Shown: positions 45,721 through 57,650, numbered from the stretch's first letter. The stretch is 64,000 nt of DNA from Nageia nagi (GCA_050084985.1 JBITNC010000001.1:18104001-18168000), one strand, 5' to 3'. Numbers and translations are program-made. The notes: generated by a model from the letters alone, not told the origin.

Positions 45721-48500
45721 TTAGTATGGAAGCTCATCTTCAACTTGGAGGTCCTCATTCTCTATCCTTCACTCCATTGTGTGGTAAAAGTGCTTCAAAG
45801 GTATAACCTTTATCTTCTCTCTATCTTGGACTACTAACATATTTTTTGTATTAATGTTAGTCATTTATTTTGACAAATTTGCTTCAAAATGGCATTTTTT
45901 TTATATACTAACATGTCTTATTGTTAGTTACAAAAAATTAGTTGCTATATTTTTTTGCATATTCTTAATTTTTGAAGGTTTTTAATGTATATCAAAAGAT
46001 TAAAATATATATATATTTTCTTTACAAAAATTATATGCAAAATTTCATTTTGAGGTCATATATATGTGCCTATCTTTTTTTTCTTTTTCAAAATAGTTGT
46101 AGTCTACTATCTTGACACTAACAAAAATGAATGAAAGTTTTTTTTAGCATGGGAGGAATATATAAAATATTTTTGAGATGAATATTTTATTTAAAAAAGG
46201 GGTAGTTTTTTTTATTCCAAAAGGAGGGATTATCATTTTTTTTGCAAAATAATTGCTTCCCTCTCATTTGTAAAATGTTTGTGGCTACTTAGGGGTCCCA
46301 TTTTTTATAGTGGGTCATCAAATCTCCCCTCCTCTTCTACATTTGAGCTGAGGCAATGGTAGATATACACACTCAACCACCACCCTGAATATGAGGGTTT
46401 TACATTCACCACTAGTAGAGGAGAGAAAGGAGGAAGCCTCAAAAGTTTTTTAGCACCACCAACATTCCTCATGCATGCTGAGAGACCTGAACAGACTAAG
46501 GTGGAAGTGGAGTGCCTCCCTAGCTCTCTTCCTTGCTTCTCTCTTATTTGTTCTATTCTCGTGTAATTTTTTGAGAGGGGGAAAAGGCCCTCTTTCTACA
46601 TAAAATAAATTCTCCTATCAACTTCCCAAGCCCCTAACCCTCGTAATTCCCTCACTACCTAATTCCCCTCTTCCATGACATCTGGCTTCTCCTACATCAT
46701 TTGACCTCACCTCATCACTTATCGATTGGAAGACCTACTCATAGGCCTTCATCCAAAACATGCAGCCCTCTTTGCTTGCACATACCTCCCTCTACTTTGC
46801 CCTTATCCCTTGGTTGTGGCTTTTCTGAGCTAAACCTCCCTTCATCCATGAGCTCATGGCTCTCTCTTCCTCCATGAGCTCACGGTTGCGTTTTGGCCTT
46901 GTTGAGAAATGCTTCTAAACGCTGCACATTTTTTTTAGGCATAGTCTCTTCTTTTAAAATTAAATCTATGCCCCTTCCATTAAATCAATTTAATTTAATT
47001 TTTTGGGTTTCCTTGTAATAAAACTTTGTCATCATTTTTCTTGGCCACCAACCCTTTGCCTTTAATGATTAATTGGTGTATGAAGCCTTTTTTTAAGAAA
47101 CCTATCTAAGTGCATTAATTTTTTTCAATATTGCTTGCAAGTCACCTTTTATTTAATACACCTAGAAACTTTAAATCCTTGCAAAGCATATACTCAAGGT
47201 CTAAAACTTTTTGATGTCTATCTTAAATTATCTTGGGAAAGGTAAAATGTACTTTTTACTTAAGGTAATTTTTTTTTATATTTTACTTCAAATACTTAAA
47301 CATTTTGACATTATGTTTAATAAACATGCTTATATTAAACATATTGATAGTAATTTCTAAATTTCTTAAAGTATTAAGTTAAGCTAAGTATGTTATCTTT
47401 AGGGGTACAACTTTAAGTAAAAATATGAACTTGTAATTTGTATGAATTGTTTTTTTACTTAAAGTTTAATGCATGTTGCTTGCCTAATTTTTGAGTTAAT
47501 GCTTAGAGCTTAAATTTTAAGTTAATGCTTACTACTTAAAAGTTAAATGTAGACTTAGTACTTATGTTTAGTACTTAAACTTTTAAGTTAATAATGCATG
47601 TTTAGGATTTAATTTTTTAAGCTAATACTTAAGACTTAAATTTTTTAAGTTAATAATGCATGCTTAGAGCTTTTTTTTTAAGTTAATGGTACATTCTTAT
47701 GACATAATTTAAATGCTTAGGACATATTTTTTTAAGTTAATGATGTAATTTACTTCCTTATGCAAGAATGGACTTATGCAAAATTAGAAATGATGTAAAT
47801 ATGTCCTTTAGGGGTTGGTAAACAAAACTCATTTGACATTTAGGTTTCAAATTTTGAATGGATGTTGTTTTAATTATGCTCTTTTACTTCATATTTTGTA
47901 TTTTACTTTATTTTCTTATGCAAATATTGAAATGAGAAACCCCTTAAAATGAACACATTTGCATGTACATTCTACAACATGACTTGTTTGGGGAGCCATG
48001 AGGTGAGGACAAGTGGATTGGAGCCTTTAAATCTGATGATCCAAATGGTGAAAATTTTGTACTTCTTAATTACCCCTAAGTCCTTTGTTAGTCTGGACAT
48101 AACTCCAATAGGTGGACAAGCATGTGTGTAGTGATATCACATGTCCACACATCCATTTAGGGATTATCCTCATAACCTAGGAGTACAACTTGAAACCTAA
48201 TCAAGATTAATAATTTGGTTAATCCAATAAATGTTATAACCTTGGAAAATAGTAGGTACTTCTCCTTGTGAGAGTATAATATTGACCAAGACAAATTGGT
48301 TGAGGATTGGTAGTATTTGGGCTCCTTTTATGTGGGCATGCAAGTGAAGACCTAATTTTAGATAAGAAAATAAGCCTCAACAATGTCACTCTACATCTAT
48401 GGTTCTTGAGATGAAAAATGTATTTGGGTACATGGATTATTATTTGAGTTGTAAAACATTTGCACTAGTGAATCAAATAAAGCATGTCTTAGTTAATTAA
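45721..48500 (+). other. Long non-coding leader of the copia element
   Basis: About 2.8 kb without a recognisable protein. 45850-46260 is T-rich; 46290-46920 is more balanced and pyrimidine-rich, with words such as 'ctccatgagctca' repeated; 47400-47760 is a degenerate tandem repeat. Some of this could be an unrecognised insertion. Confidence 0.5.
47400..47760. repeat. Degenerate TTTAAGTTAATGCTTAG repeat
   Basis: At least eight imperfect copies of 'tttaagttaatgcttaggactt' with variable spacing (about 27-60 bp). Confidence 0.6.
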
Positions 48501-48507
48501 ATGTAAC

Positions 48508-49495
48508 ATGTACTTGGATAAAAATGAACATATAATGTTGTTTATTGAATCACATGCTTATTATTTTTCACATTTTTGTGTAGCAAATGGTTCCAACATT
48601 GAGATTTGGAAACCTCGAATGAGAGTTGAATTGCAAAAAAGGAAGCTTTGGCAAACATTGAATGAGAAACTTGTACCTCCTATATATGAGAAGGCACTAG
48701 AGGCTTACAATACGAAGAATGAGTTGGAGACCTCCATGATCTTACATGTAGTTTTAGATTATGTGCTCCTAATGATTTTCTCTTCAAACTTGGTAAAGGA
48801 AGCTTGTGATAAGCTTAAGTAAATCTACCTTGGTTCAAAGTTTTTAATAAGGTTTACTATTCTTCAAAAGTTGCTTCAATCTTGTCAAGGGAAAGATGAA
48901 AATTTGATTGTCTACTTGAGCAAAATTATTAACCTAAAGATCAAACTTGTTGGTTGTGGGTGCAATTGGATCAACAATGAGTTCATGGTCTTCATCATTC
49001 TCCAAAGCCCTTCTTCAAAGTTTGGTAGTTTTGTGATGGTTATGGAAACAAGGCTTGATGATGAAGAAGTCTTCTCCCTTGAGAACCTTTCTAGGCTCCT
49101 TTTGAAGCATAAGAAAAATCTTAATAAAAAGGTGTTTATTTCTTCTCCTAAGGATAATAATGTTGCTCTTGGAGTAAACAAAACTCCTTTCAAGAATAAT
49201 TTCAACCATCAAAAGAAATCTTATCCTTCTTCCTCCAAAAATTTAAGAAAAGAGGCAATGGCAACAACAACAATAAGAACAATGGTAATAATGGTAATAG
49301 GAACAACAACAATAGCAATAGAAATAACAATAACAACAACCACTTCAAACAAAAAGATGGAAAAGGCAAAGCAAACAATCCATTTTCTAAAAAAAAGTTT
49401 GATGGTAATTGTAACCATTGGGGCATCCAAGGTTGCAAAGAAGTTGATTGCTACTAAAAGAAAAGAGAGAAAAAGAACAAAGGTAATGGAAATGT
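48508..49495 (+). pseudogene. Copia gag
   Basis: 48580-48820 gives the copia gag lead block IEIWKPRMRVELQKRKLW (family: F..WK..M...L) and LVKEACDKLK (family: A.E.W..L). 48860-49130 continues LQSCQGKDENLIVYLSKI, VFIILQSPSSKF and SLENLSRLLLKH. A one-base shift near 49245-49255 moves to a frame with an Asn-rich linker (AAC/AAT repeats, 49258-49345). It then gives a knuckle CNHWGIQGCKEVDC, where the second Cys is Trp and the His is Cys, so the zinc site is broken. Confidence 0.8.
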
Positions 49496-49577
49496 AAACA
49501 ACTTCAAAGAAAAGAAGAATATTCAAGCTAGTTTTGTTGTAATGCTCTACTATATGTCTTGATCTTTTTCATCTGAT

Positions 49578-49900
49578 TAGATTGTTTATTCCGGTTGCAC
49601 TGATCACCTATGATTTAAAAAGAAAAAGTTTGAGAACTTTCACAAGTATAGAAAAGATGCAATTGTGATAGGTGATAACTCTACCCTTGAACTCTAAGGA
49701 ATTGGAAGTGTGTTGATTCATGGAAAGGTTCTTGAAAATGTGCTCTATATTCCTAAGCTTAGGATGAACCTTCTCTCTGTTATCCAAGTTGCTAGAAAAG
49801 GGTTCTCTTTTGAGTTTGACTCTCAATCTTGGTGCATTAAGAAAGGTCTTACCGCTTTGGTTAAAAGATCAATGAAAGATGATCTCTACATTATGGATCA
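49578..49900 (+). pseudogene. Copia aspartic protease
   Basis: IVYSGCTDHL at 49581-49610: the catalytic Asp of the usual IVDSG(C/A)TDH motif is Tyr (TAT instead of GAT), and a TGA follows two codons later. Then FENFHKYRKD, VIGDNSTLEL, IGSVLIHGKVLENVLYIP and MNLLSVIQVARKGFSF, normal blocks of copia protease and its C-terminal linker. Confidence 0.82.
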
Positions 49901-49949
49901 AGTTTCATCAAAGATGTGTCTTGCTACAAGTGTGTGTTCTAGAGGTAAT

Positions 49950-50860
49950 CTTTGGCACCAACATTTAGGGCACCTTAACCATAAGAGTATTCAAGTCATG
50001 AAAGTCCAAGAACTTATGAAAGGTTTGCCTTTAATTTTTCCTTCGATTGGTCTATGTGAGAAGTGCATTTTTGGTAAGATGCATAGATAAAAGTTTGAAA
50101 AAGATAAGGCAACAAGAGCATATAAACCTCTTCAACTTGTGCATTTAGATTTGATGGGTCTATTTTAGACTAAGTCACTTAGATGAGTATCTTGCATCTT
50201 AACCTTCATTAATGACTTTAGTAGGATGACCTTTGGGTATCTACTTGAGCACAAGGATTAAACCTTTGAGAGATTTAATATTTTTAAGGCCTTTGTTGAA
50301 AATCAAACTAACCTTAAAATCAAGACGTTAAGATCATATAATGGAAAAGAATATAATAGCAATGAGTTCAATGCTTATTATGCTAAGTATGGAATCAAGA
50401 GATACTTTATAATTCCATACACTCCTTAGCAAAATGATGTTGTTGAAAGGAAAAATAGAATAATTATGAAAATAGCTAGATGCATGTTGGGTAATCTTCC
50501 TAATATTTTATGGGGTGAAGCTATGAGCATTGCTATTTACACCTTGAATAGGTGTCCCACAAAATCCATTCAAAGTAAAACTCCTTTTGAGGCTTGGTTA
50601 GGAAGAAAACCTAACATTTTTCACCTTAAGGTGTTTAGTTGTAAAGCATTCTCCTACATTCTTTCTGAGAAAATTAAAAAGTTATACAAAAGAGCTAAAA
50701 AATACATCTTTATGGGTTATGATAATCAGCATAGAGGCTACAAGCTCTTATCTTCATCCTACAAAGTTGTGTTTGTTTCAAGGGATGTAAAGTTCATTGA
50801 GCTTGAAGAATCTACTTCTAATGAGGGTGTTGATGATATAGAGGACTCTTCAATTGCTCC
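49950..50860 (+). pseudogene. Copia integrase
   Basis: GAG-pre-integrase zinc module LWHQHLGHLNHKSI…CEKCIFGKMHR (H-H-C-C intact). Core: LQLVHLDLMG (first Asp present), FINDFSRMTFGYLLEHKD, TLRSYNGKEYNS where the second catalytic Asp (RSDNGGE) is Tyr, again TAT for GAT, and NDVVERKNRI with the Glu retained. C-terminal part: LPNILWGEAMSIAIYTLNRCPTK, KTPFEAW, YIFMGYDNQHRGYKL. Four or more stops. Confidence 0.88.
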
Positions 50861-51011
50861 TAGCTAGTTAAATATTGATGTAGACAAGTCACCTCAAGAA
50901 AAAAATTCTCCAACACAAAGGGTAACAAGGAGCATGACCTTGAATAAATCCTTATTTGCCAAGATTGACAACAAGCATGAGCCCTCATCCTTTAAATAAG
51001 CTTCAAAGCTT

Positions 51012-52430
51012 ATGAAAAATGAAACTTGGGATTTAGTTCCTTATCTTAATAAGAAAAATATGATTAGCAATAAGTGGATCTACAAGGTCAAGTGTAATTC
51101 AATTGGCGATATTAAGAAATACAAGGCAAAGTTAGTAGCCAAAGGTTTTGCTCAAAAATATGGTATGGATTATGAGGAAACCTTTGCTCCAGTGGTAAAG
51201 ATGCCTAATATGAGAATTATCCTTGCTCTTTCTATAGCTCAAGTATGGAAAGTTTTTCAACTTGACATCAAGAGTGCATTTCTCAATGGTGATTTAGATG
51301 TGAAAATATTCATGAATCAACCAAAAGGGTTCATTGTGGAAGGAAAAGAATACTTTGTATGCAAGCTAAAAAAGTTATTATATGGACATAAGCAAGCACC
51401 TAGAGCCTGGTACAGAAAGATTTTAAGGTATTTTACAGACATTGGTTTCTCCAAGTGCTTTTCAGACTCTAATTTATATATGCTCACTCAAGGAAAATAT
51501 GTGGTATTGATTCTCCTTTATGTGGATGATTTTTTGATTACTAGGAATAATGATGAAATCATTCAAGAGTGCATATCTAAACTTAAGGTAATGTTTGAAA
51601 TAACTGATCTTGGTCTCTTGTACTACTATCTTGGAATGCAAGTGTATCAATACAAAGATTGTACTTATCTCAATCAATCTAAGTATATATCAGACATCTT
51701 GTAGAAGTTTGGAATAGAGGAGTGTAGATATGTTGAAATCCTAGTTTCTCTTGGAATCACTATTTCTCTGAGCTCTAGCTCTTAGTTAGCTGATGCTATA
51801 GCTTATAGGTAATTAATTGGTAGTCTTTTGTATTTGACTATTTCCAAGCTAAATATTGCCTTTGCAGTGAATCTGATGGCTCGATTCATCCAAAAACTAT
51901 ATGTTGAGCACCTCAATGTTGTTAAACAAATCTTGAGATATGTTTCAAGGACTAAGGATCTTACTCTCAAGTATTTTAAGTTGTCCTCATTTGTTCTCTC
52001 TAGATTCTTAGATTCTGACTATGGGGGAGATAAAGATGATAAGAAATCAACCTCTATGTATGTGTTTAGCATTGGTTCAGGTGCTATCTCTTGGACTTCC
52101 AATAAGTAGCCTACTATTTCTCTTTCCACCATAGAAGCTGAATACCGTGCCATGTCTATTGTAGCCCAAGAAGCTATTTGGATAAGGCATATTTTGAAAG
52201 AAATTGGATATGAGCAAGCTGGCTCATCTTTGATTTTTTTAGACAATTAGTTGACTATTTCTTTGGCTAAGAATCTTATGTTCCATTAGAAAATAAAACA
52301 TATGGAAATTCATGCCTATTTTATAAAGGACAAGGTTCTTGATGGCATCATACACTTGGAGTACTATCCATACCTCTTGAACTCCGTTGATTTGCTCACC
52401 AAGCCCCTCCTAAAAGCTTAGTTCTGTAAT
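51012..52430 (+). pseudogene. Copia reverse transcriptase and RNase H
   Basis: The RT block 51012-51704 is open for 230 codons: NETWDLVP, KWIYKVKCN, KAKLVAKGFAQKYGMDYEETFAPVVKM, FQLDIKSAFLNGDL, KLLYGHKQAPRAWY and the catalytic LLYVDDFLI, then DLGLLYYYLGMQV. After a stop the connection and RNase H follow: GSLLYLTISKLNIAFAV, HLNVVKQILRYVSRT, DSDYGGDKDDKKSTSMYVF, AISWTSNK, STIEAEYRAMSIVAQEAIW, IKHMEIHAYFIKDKV and LLTKPL. RT looks nearly intact and RNase H has several stops. This is the best-preserved pol in the window. Confidence 0.92.
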
Positions 52431-52462
52431 CTTAGGGATGCCATCGGGTTGGTGAAGTTACC

Positions 52463-52474
52463 CTTAAGGGGGAG
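52463..52474 (+). promoter_or_regulatory. Upstream polypurine-tract-like motif after copia pol
   Basis: CTTAAGGGGGAG right after the RNase H end, but followed by TGAAGTTTGAATTC and not by the LTR. A near-identical motif lies directly before the 3' LTR. Confidence 0.55.
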
Positions 52475-53179
52475 TGAAGTTTGAATTCTTATGTTAATTC
52501 ATATATGTGATGATAACTTCACCCCTAGGAGGATTTTGTGCTATATAGTATTGATTTTATTGTACACCTTCATGGTAAGTTCGCTCTACATGAAGAACTT
52601 GTATGAATTTTTAAAGAAAAAAGATTAGCCAATCTAGCATTGTTTAGTTATCCATGTGTGAGAGAATCTTATGTGTTTTTTGACACTGTTCAGTTATCCA
52701 TATGTGAGGAACTTGTACGTGCATGCTCTATTTTGTAATAATAATCAACACATGTTTTATATACAACAGGTGACTATGAGTTTTGGCTTGGCATCTTCAT
52801 GATGACTTATAGTTTACGATTGATTAGTTCATGATGGCATTTGTGTGATTCATCTATCCTTTTTGATATGAATATGTTACATCTAATTGATCTTGTTATT
52901 CAAGCTACTTATGACTTGCACGTTTCTTTAAGATTGCAGGTTACTTTAGGTATGCAAGCTCTTGGAGACTCTTTATGACTTCTAGTTGGATGACTACTTC
53001 ATGTACATTGAAATCAATTATGGTTAATGATTGTATTTGGTAAAGTAATGAGTCATAAATTAGATCTTGCTTACTTCACAAATATGTAAAAATTTCTCAT
53101 CTCTGTTGTATATGTTTGGAGGAGAACTCTCTTACTTTCTTGCTACCTTCTCTCTTTTTCACTCTATCCCAATATTGCA
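52475..53179 (+). other. Non-coding 3' spacer of the copia element
   Basis: About 0.7 kb between two polypurine-tract motifs. No protein domain recognised. Contains several 'gttagttatccatgtgtgag' type repeats (near 52645 and 52690). Confidence 0.5.
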
Positions 53180-53180
53180 T

Positions 53181-53190
53181 TAAGGGGGAG
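53181..53190 (+). promoter_or_regulatory. Polypurine tract of the copia element
   Basis: TAAGGGGGAG immediately before the 3' LTR start TGTTGAAATG. Confidence 0.85.
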
Positions 53191-53687
53191 TGTTGAAATG
53201 TATAATGCATTATTATAAAGGTTTTATAATAATCTTCTATGTAAGTTCACTGATGCTTAAGGGTATCATTTGATACCTTAAGTATTAAGTAAATATGATA
53301 ATGTAACTTGTCCTACACTCCATGTCATGAGCATGCCCCTTGAGTAAAAAGATGTGCATGTCATGCTTTTGTACATTGGGTAAAAGGGTGATCCAAAGAG
53401 GTATTTTGGCATATAAATAGAAGGCTCTCTCTTTGTATCATACACCAATTTGTGGAGAAAATTTATGTTAGAGGATAGTGTTTAGGAGTTGAGATTAAGA
53501 GAATTGTAAGAGTTCATATTTGAAATAAAGTGAGATCTAGTTAGTGGATGTACTCCTAGTTGGAGGAAACACTTACATCCTGTGTTATCTTTGTGAGATT
53601 GCTTTGTGAGTTTTCTAGATGTGTATTATGAGCTTTCATGTGATCTTGAAAGTTTAGAGTTATTGATGTTATAGTTCAATTCTTTCA
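53191..53687 (+). repeat. 3' LTR of the copia element
   Basis: TGTTGAAATG … AATTCTTTCA, TATA box TATAAATAG at 53412-53420. Followed by CTATT and LINE sequence. Confidence 0.93.
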
Positions 53688-54026
53688 CTATTAGCTAAGC
53701 AGGCTTCTCTAGGCTTGCTCACAAGGATTAATATTCTAAAAAACTTTGAACAGTTAATTAATGGACATTTTGCAGATGACTCTTTTTTAACTATCTAAGA
53801 GGATGAATAAACAATAACTTAAGCTTTATTTTGTTTAGACATTTTTTGCAAGCTTCAGGTTCTACTATTTAGTGGCATAAGACAACTTGTTTTAGACAAT
53901 CTCCTTTACCCTAACCTCCTTGGCTTGATTCATTGTAATGGATTTAAATCTCATCTAGAGAGGTGTTTAAATTTTTAGGCATCTCTTTTTCCTTCTAAGG
54001 ATCATCCTCTCAAATTTGGGCATATG
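53688..54026 (+). pseudogene. L1-type LINE reverse transcriptase, fragment 2
   Basis: Continues from 45207: LAKQASLGLLTRINIL, FEQLINGHFADDSFL, which holds the RT catalytic FADD at about 53771, then CLDIFCKL and FLGISFSF. It stops at the solo LTR at 54027 within QIWAY. One or more frameshifts. Confidence 0.85.
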
Positions 54027-54538
54027 TGAAAGAGATGAAACTCCTACACCCAAGATCACCTTAATGTGTTATTCTAGTACAAGTGTCAATACAAGAGACA
54101 AACACTCAATCACACACACAAGTGAGATAATCATGTGTATTGATTCCTCTCAAGGTGAGAGTACTCCACTCTAAGCATGATTCTATTAATTCTCAAGACT
54201 CACAAAACTCTCTTGCAATATTGGAATTCTCTTCTCCTATCAACCTACACTCTAAGATCATAACAATCCTTCAAACTCAAGTGTAGAAGGCTTAAGGAAG
54301 GCCTTCTATTTATAGAAGAAAAATTTATGCACATGGGATGTGCATCCTTATGCCCATGAGATGGCCATAATTTCAAGTGGAAAATAATATTAAATTCACT
54401 AAATACTTAAAAGGTATTTAGGATACTTTTAAGTATTTAAATGATTTTATTAGAGAGTTACAATAGGATAGGATTTATTATTCTTTTAGATACCTTATAA
54501 AGAATAATATTTACAATAGTGCATTGTTTATTCTAACA
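54027..54538 (-). repeat. Solo LTR of a copia family related to the neighbouring element
   Basis: TGAAAGAGAT … TATTCTAACA (plus strand), flanked by ATATG on both sides (54022-54026 and 54539-54543). On the minus strand it begins TGTTAGAATAAACAATGCA, similar to TGTTGAAATGTATAATGCA of the copia LTR, and carries TATAAATAGAAGG (54302-54314), also shared. No internal region. Removing it rejoins the LINE frame. Confidence 0.9.
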
Positions 54539-54543
54539 ATATG

Positions 54544-56060
54544 TTATAGCCAAAGAAGAAAAAAAGTTGGAGTATTGGGTTATGAAAAATATTTCTTTGG
54601 CTGGTAAATTTTACATTTGTTCTAAAGTCCTTGCCTCAACCCATGTTTACTACTCCTACTGTTGACTTCCTTCCCAAGCATGTTACAGTAAATTGGAAAA
54701 GTTAAGGAATTTTTTGTGATATTCTGCCTCAAATAGAAAATATTTTCACAAAGTTTCCTGGGATGTTCATTGTTTACCTAGAAGCTTTAGGGATATGGGA
54801 ATGTTTATTTGTAAAAAATAAGGTATGGCATTTTGTGCCAAATGGATTATCTGTGCCTTCAAAGGAAATGAAATGTGGAAAATTCTTATTCATCATTTCA
54901 TTGCTTCAAGAGTTCCTCTCAAGGTAAAATTATGGTCATACATGGATTTCCCCTCCCTTTTCCTCACCCTTATTTTGGTTTCAATCCCAAGCTCCTTTAT
55001 TATTAAAAGTATCTAAAAGGCATGGCAACAATTCAACCCATGGATTCAATGGAAAGGAGCAGGTTTTAATAGAGGCTCATATATTAATTTGATTAATCTT
55101 TGATGGTCCCTAATTCTTAAATTGAATGGATACCTTTGGCACTAGTTTCTTGGATGCATGCTCAAAGGTTTTTTAAAAAAGATGTGGTGATAGTTATAGA
55201 TCTTTTTAATTCTCAATCCAAGGAAGTGATCTCCTGGGATATTTTCAAATGCAATTTTGGCTTGGCCAGTAAGGAAAACTCACTTTTAACATAGTGATTG
55301 ATATAATGTCATTGTCATTCTGGCCCCAAATCAGTGATTGATTTCAAAAACCATGGTGGAAGGACTAGGAATGGTATGGCAATATTTCATTGTGTAATTA
55401 CAAGGTCAAGCATGGCTATCATTGGATTTTGCTAGTTTTTCCCATTTTCCTAAGCTTAACATGAAATGGGATTTAATTTTTACTCATACACATTGGAAAT
55501 TAAGGGTTAAGGTTGCTTGGGAGTCTTACCTGGAGCTAAAAAATAACTTTTTTGGTTGGAATCTATTGTGTCAGGGTTTAACTCTTGGCTCTCACCTCAT
55601 CCTTACAGGGGTTTTTGACCCAAAGTGTCCTTTTTTCCAAAAGTTTGAATCTATTATGCATTTTTTTATCATTCCCTAGGGATTCCAAAGCTTAGGATAA
55701 GATAGCATCCTTATTTGTGCCTTATCTTCTTAGTGGTATTTTGTGGTAACATGCTTTACTTGGAGACCCTCTTGTTTTCACTCTTCCTCTATGTGAAATA
55801 TGGCACATGTTAAGAGTTGGTTTACTTTTCCATATTTGGAAATGAAAAATAGTATCATTTTCAAATAGGATGAGTCTTCTATATATTTTTTACTAGCTAG
55901 CAAGTTTATTATATATTATGATGTCATGCTACAAATACAGGATCATATCAAAAAGGTCAAGTTGGATGTGACCAAGGTGATTTAGGATGTGGAGCATTGT
56001 GAATCTCTCCTAAACTACAAGGGCAATGCACCTTACATGGTGAATCGTGTACCTCAAGAT
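54544..56060 (+). pseudogene. L1-type LINE reverse transcriptase C-terminal region, fragment 3
   Basis: Continues the RT: KKLEYWVMKNISLAGKFYICSKVLAS (family: KL..W....LSLAGR..L...VL.S), LRNFL-W-ASN-K-FHKVSWD, then GMAFCAKWIICAFKGNEMWK in the open block 54825-55016, and WKAWQQFKPWIQW. 55422-55679 is a second open block with FPKLNMKWDLIFTHTHWKLRVKVAWES and PKCPFFQKFESIMHFFI. Signal fades by about 56060. No poly(A) tail or target duplication found. Confidence 0.8.
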
Positions 56061-57650
56061 AACCCATCATAGTTAGATGGATCCAAGTATCATTCCCATC
56101 AACATATATTTTCACATGCTCATTCACAAAATTTTGATCACCATTGGTCTCAAACCTCGTAGCATATGTTAACCACTTTTTCTTGTAGAAGAAAAAGGGT
56201 ACATCAAGGGATTATATAATCCTCCTTTTTAACGAGGGGGTCCTCAATATTTCTCAATCTTTTTCTTCAACTAGCTTGAAATAAATTGATTCTTGCAATA
56301 GTTCTTAACTAGAAAACTCTTCCTTCTTACTAAAAATATGGTAAGAGAAATCATTTATAATAACTTCAACTACAACGCTTGCTTGAAATTAAAACAATTA
56401 AGAATATCCCCAAATCTTAATTTAACAAGCAAAGTGAGAGTATTTATCCTATCAACCTAGCAAAAAAACCAATATTGATTCACTGGTATTCATCTTTATT
56501 ATCGATCATAAATCTTGCTACAAAGCTTGCAAAACTTATGAAATGTTATCATAATCACATGCAACAATAGTTTACTGGTCAACTAGTAGACAAAGAATTC
56601 ACATAAAAGTAGTAACAATAGAATGATAGCATAAGAGCAATCATGTATTCTTTATTAATCTCTAATCTTCAAAAATATAGAAGTTCCTCACAACAGTGAA
56701 AAAGATCCCTTTGAAATGAAGAGTTTCTCCCAATTTATAGAGTTACTAAAAGGTTACAAGATGATCGTTCATTTACCTTGACTCTTTAGCTTCCTAACCT
56801 TTCAACTACCTATGACCCTTGGAATTCTCATGCCAAGTGTCACTCCAAAATTAATCTAAAATATATTACAATAAAATTGAAATTACAATCAAATCTGAAT
56901 CATATAGCCTATACAAAAATAACTAATTTTCCTACAAATGACTAAAACACTTCCAAAATATTGCAATATGTCATGTTTACTCTTTGACTAAACTTCTTAC
57001 TTTTGTTGTGATTGAAATTTAATTCGAGGTTCTCGTATACTTTGATTTGGATGAAATTGCTTGATTCTTCCTTAACATTCATCTCTACTTGAAACATTGT
57101 ATCCATATTTACTCCTTGATTGGTGTTGTTTCATATATTGCAAGCATCTTTATATTCATATATGTTGCATATAATTACATCATGCGCATAAAAAAATAAG
57201 TATTAGAAAGTATATGGAGACATTTAAGTGAAAAGAAAACTAAAATGAAATCAGAACAATACTCCCTTTCCCAAGATGGCATGCTTACATAGGTGAAGTG
57301 TACAAAAATTTTAGGCACAAACATCCCTTCAAATTAAAAATCAAATCAAATATCCCTTCCACACCTTTCTAATAGTTCAAATGATGAAAGAAATGGAGTC
57401 ACAGTTTGCAAGATATGGTTGTTTGAAGATAACCTTCCTAGATGAGCCTCTTTTAGGGTAGCTTATTAATTTGATAAACTTTCTCATGTATTTTGAGATC
57501 AAAAATTAGATCTCATTATCTCATATTGTATCCCTTATTTTCCCCTTTCCAACAGTTCAAACGACTCGAAAATGGAGTCTGGGTGCAAGAGCTATCACCA
57601 TTTGAAGTTTCATCCTTCTAGGCCTCTATCAAGCTTGCTTGAGGTCGGAT
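56061..57650. other. Unassigned AT-rich DNA, possibly old LTR material
   Basis: Contains a minus-strand TATA-like sequence (CTATAAATTGGGAGAAACTC, about 56723-56742). It also has two related ~90-bp blocks, 57359-57451 and 57540-57625 ('cctttccaacagttcaaacga…ggagtc…tgcaag'). Both are suggestive of gypsy LTR/leader sequence, but no boundary is found. Confidence 0.35.

Larger units (their letters stand above)
45209..53687 (+). mobile_element. Ty1/copia LTR retrotransposon, full length, degenerate
   Basis: Two ~498-bp LTRs (45209-45706 and 53191-53687), a Met-tRNA-type PBS, gag, protease, integrase, RT and RNase H in copia order (integrase before RT), and a polypurine tract. The target duplication is CTATT: 45203-45207 plus one extra T on the left, 53688-53692 on the right. 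It splits a LINE RT between the Leu and Leu-Ala-Lys codons. LTRs differ at roughly 25-30 positions by eye. A 2.8-kb non-coding leader and a ~0.7-kb 3' spacer are unusual. Confidence 0.93.

Noticed and set aside
49202-49526. Leu/Val-rich minus-strand open frames that look like membrane proteins
   Set aside because: They are the antisense of the Asn/Lys-rich copia gag linker (AAC/AAT repeats), which automatically gives Leu and Val codons.
56180-56200. Sequence TTTTTCTTGTAG as the missing partner of the CACTA end at 5739
   Set aside because: It continues AAG instead of TG, lacks the TGA duplication, and would imply a 50-kb element spanning many independent insertions.
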